Assembly (NCBI GenBank): GCA_964560165.1
Contig: CAZLLB010000202.1
Location: 1 to 6,244 of the forward strand
DNA: 6,244 bases
Origin: Parvibaculum sp964560165
Lineage (GTDB): Bacteria; Pseudomonadota; Alphaproteobacteria; Parvibaculales; Parvibaculaceae
Reading direction: 5' to 3'
Both the position numbers and the translations under genes were made by a program. The notes beneath the pieces were generated by a model that saw only the letters and a list, made by a program, of their open reading frames with translations, ran no database searches and was not told the origin of the DNA. Within the stretch, counting starts at the first letter, position 1, and each line of letters begins with the position of its first letter. Shown here piece after piece: positions 5,423 to 6,244 of this stretch.

Positions 5423-6244
5423 TGACCAACGCGGACAAACAGCCAACCTCCCTTATCCCGCATCGACACTTGCTGGGAATCGAGGGGCTTTCCGCCGCTG
5501 ACATTACCGCCCTTCTCGACCTCGCCGACACTTACGTCGAACAAAACCGGCAGGTCGATAAAAAAGGCTCTGTCCTTCGCGGTCGCACACAAATCAATCT
5601 TTTCTTCGAGGCTTCGACCCGCACGCAAAGCTCTTTTGAGCTGGCGGGCAAACGCCTCGGCGCCGATGTGATGAACATGTCGGTCTCGTCTTCGTCGATC
5701 AAAAAGGGTGAGACGCTGATCGACACGGCGATGACGCTGAACGCGATGCACCCGGACCTCATCATCATCCGGCATGGCGACTCAGGCGCGGTCGAGCTTC
5801 TCGCGCAAAAGGTGAGTTGCTCGGTCATCAACGCAGGCGACGGCAGCCATGAACATCCGACGCAGGCGCTGCTCGACGCGCTGACCATCCGCCGCCGCAA
5901 AGGCACTCTGGAAGGCCAGACGGTCGCCATCTGCGGCGACATTCTCCATAGCCGCGTCGCCCGCTCAAACATTCTGCTTCTGAGCATCATGGGTGCGCGG
6001 GTCCGCGTCGTCGCACCGCCGACCTTATTGCCGACCGGCATTGACCGCTTCGGCGTCGAGGTCTTTCACGATATGCGCAAGGGCCTTGAGGGCTGCGACA
6101 TCGTGATGATGCTGCGCCTGCAACTGGAGCGCATGTCAGGCTCCTACGTGCCCTCGCAGCGCGAGTATTTCCACTTTTACGGCCTCGACTACGACAAGCT
6201 CGCCAGCGCCAAACCGGATGCGCTCATCATGCATCCCGGCCCGA
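5422..6244 (+). CDS. pyrB: Aspartate carbamoyltransferase catalytic chain (cut by window edge)
   Basis: PyrB catalyses condensation of carbamoyl phosphate with L-aspartate, the committed step of cytoplasmic pyrimidine synthesis. The visible 274 residues cover most of a chain usually about 310-320 long. Motifs are intact: FEASTRTQSSFE (62-73, carbamoyl phosphate binding), the mobile-loop lysines in SSSIKKGET (90-98), IIRHGDSG (115-122), NAGDGSHEHPTQALLD (137-152), GDILHSRVARSN (172-183), MMLRLQLER (229-237, aspartate-binding region) and MHPGP (270-274) at the break. The start MTNADKQ, shortly before PHRHLLGI, agrees with alphaproteobacterial PyrB. There is no Shine-Dalgarno within 15 bases of the ATG; the nearest GGA is at 5400-5402. 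It diverges from aidB, and pyrC might be expected just beyond the window. No regulatory pyrI gene can be assessed here. Confidence 0.97.
   Translation, partial: MTNADKQPTSLIPHRHLLGIEGLSAADITALLDLADTYVEQNRQVDKKGSVLRGRTQINLFFEASTRTQSSFELAGKRLGADVMNMSVSSSSIKKGETLIDTAMTLNAMHPDLIIIRHGDSGAVELLAQKVSCSVINAGDGSHEHPTQALLDALTIRRRKGTLEGQTVAICGDILHSRVARSNILLLSIMGARVRVVAPPTLLPTGIDRFGVEVFHDMRKGLEGCDIVMMLRLQLERMSGSYVPSQREYFHFYGLDYDKLASAKPDALIMHPGP

Noticed and set aside
4572..5501. 309-residue open frame on the plus strand opposite aidB
   Set aside because: It lies almost wholly antisense to a clear AidB gene. Its translation is rich in Arg, His and Pro with no family motif, as expected from the complementary frame of a GC-rich gene.
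5532..6041. 169-residue minus-strand frame opposite pyrB
   Set aside because: It is antisense to strongly conserved PyrB motifs and its own translation has no family features.

Overview
The window looks like a chromosomal segment from an alphaproteobacterium, most likely of the order Hyphomicrobiales (Rhizobiales). The evidence is fairly high G+C content (judged by eye), GC-rich third codon positions, and gatC, ruvX and pyrB products whose wording resembles rhizobial and Brucella proteins as I remember them. The genus cannot be fixed from the sequence. Seven protein genes are visible, two of them cut by the window ends. I found no tRNA or rRNA gene, CRISPR array, insertion sequence or prophage gene.

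Layout: on the minus strand at the left end, gatC and the start of gatA form a translationally overlapping pair for the GatCAB amidotransferase, which makes Gln-tRNA and/or Asn-tRNA by the indirect route. A 216-bp divergent intergenic region (700-915) holds a strong hairpin (728-765) in what would be the gatC leader. On the plus strand follow ruvX (YqgF-type RNase H-fold protein), a 12-helix MFS carrier and an AEC-family (auxin-efflux-carrier-like) permease. They are closely spaced and probably one transcription unit. The unit meets aidB (acyl-CoA dehydrogenase family, minus strand) tail to tail with only 10 bp between stop codons. A 124-bp divergent region separates aidB from pyrB (aspartate carbamoyltransferase catalytic chain), which runs off the right end.

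How the genes fit together: gatCA, ruvX and pyrB are housekeeping genes that, from memory, lie close together in many Hyphomicrobiales. The two transporters and aidB sit between ruvX and pyrB and look like an accessory block, with no evident shared pathway. Their substrates cannot be read from the sequence.

The most notable details are at the level of expression and small structure. ruvX, the MFS gene and the AEC gene all appear to start with TTG, and the last two have almost identical initiation regions. pyrB lacks a Shine-Dalgarno sequence, has a promoter-like element very close to its ATG, and is preceded by a three-codon ORF overlapping its start. The AidB C-terminal domain is net acidic, unlike the DNA-binding E. 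coli protein as recalled. I see no convincing undescribed multi-gene system here.
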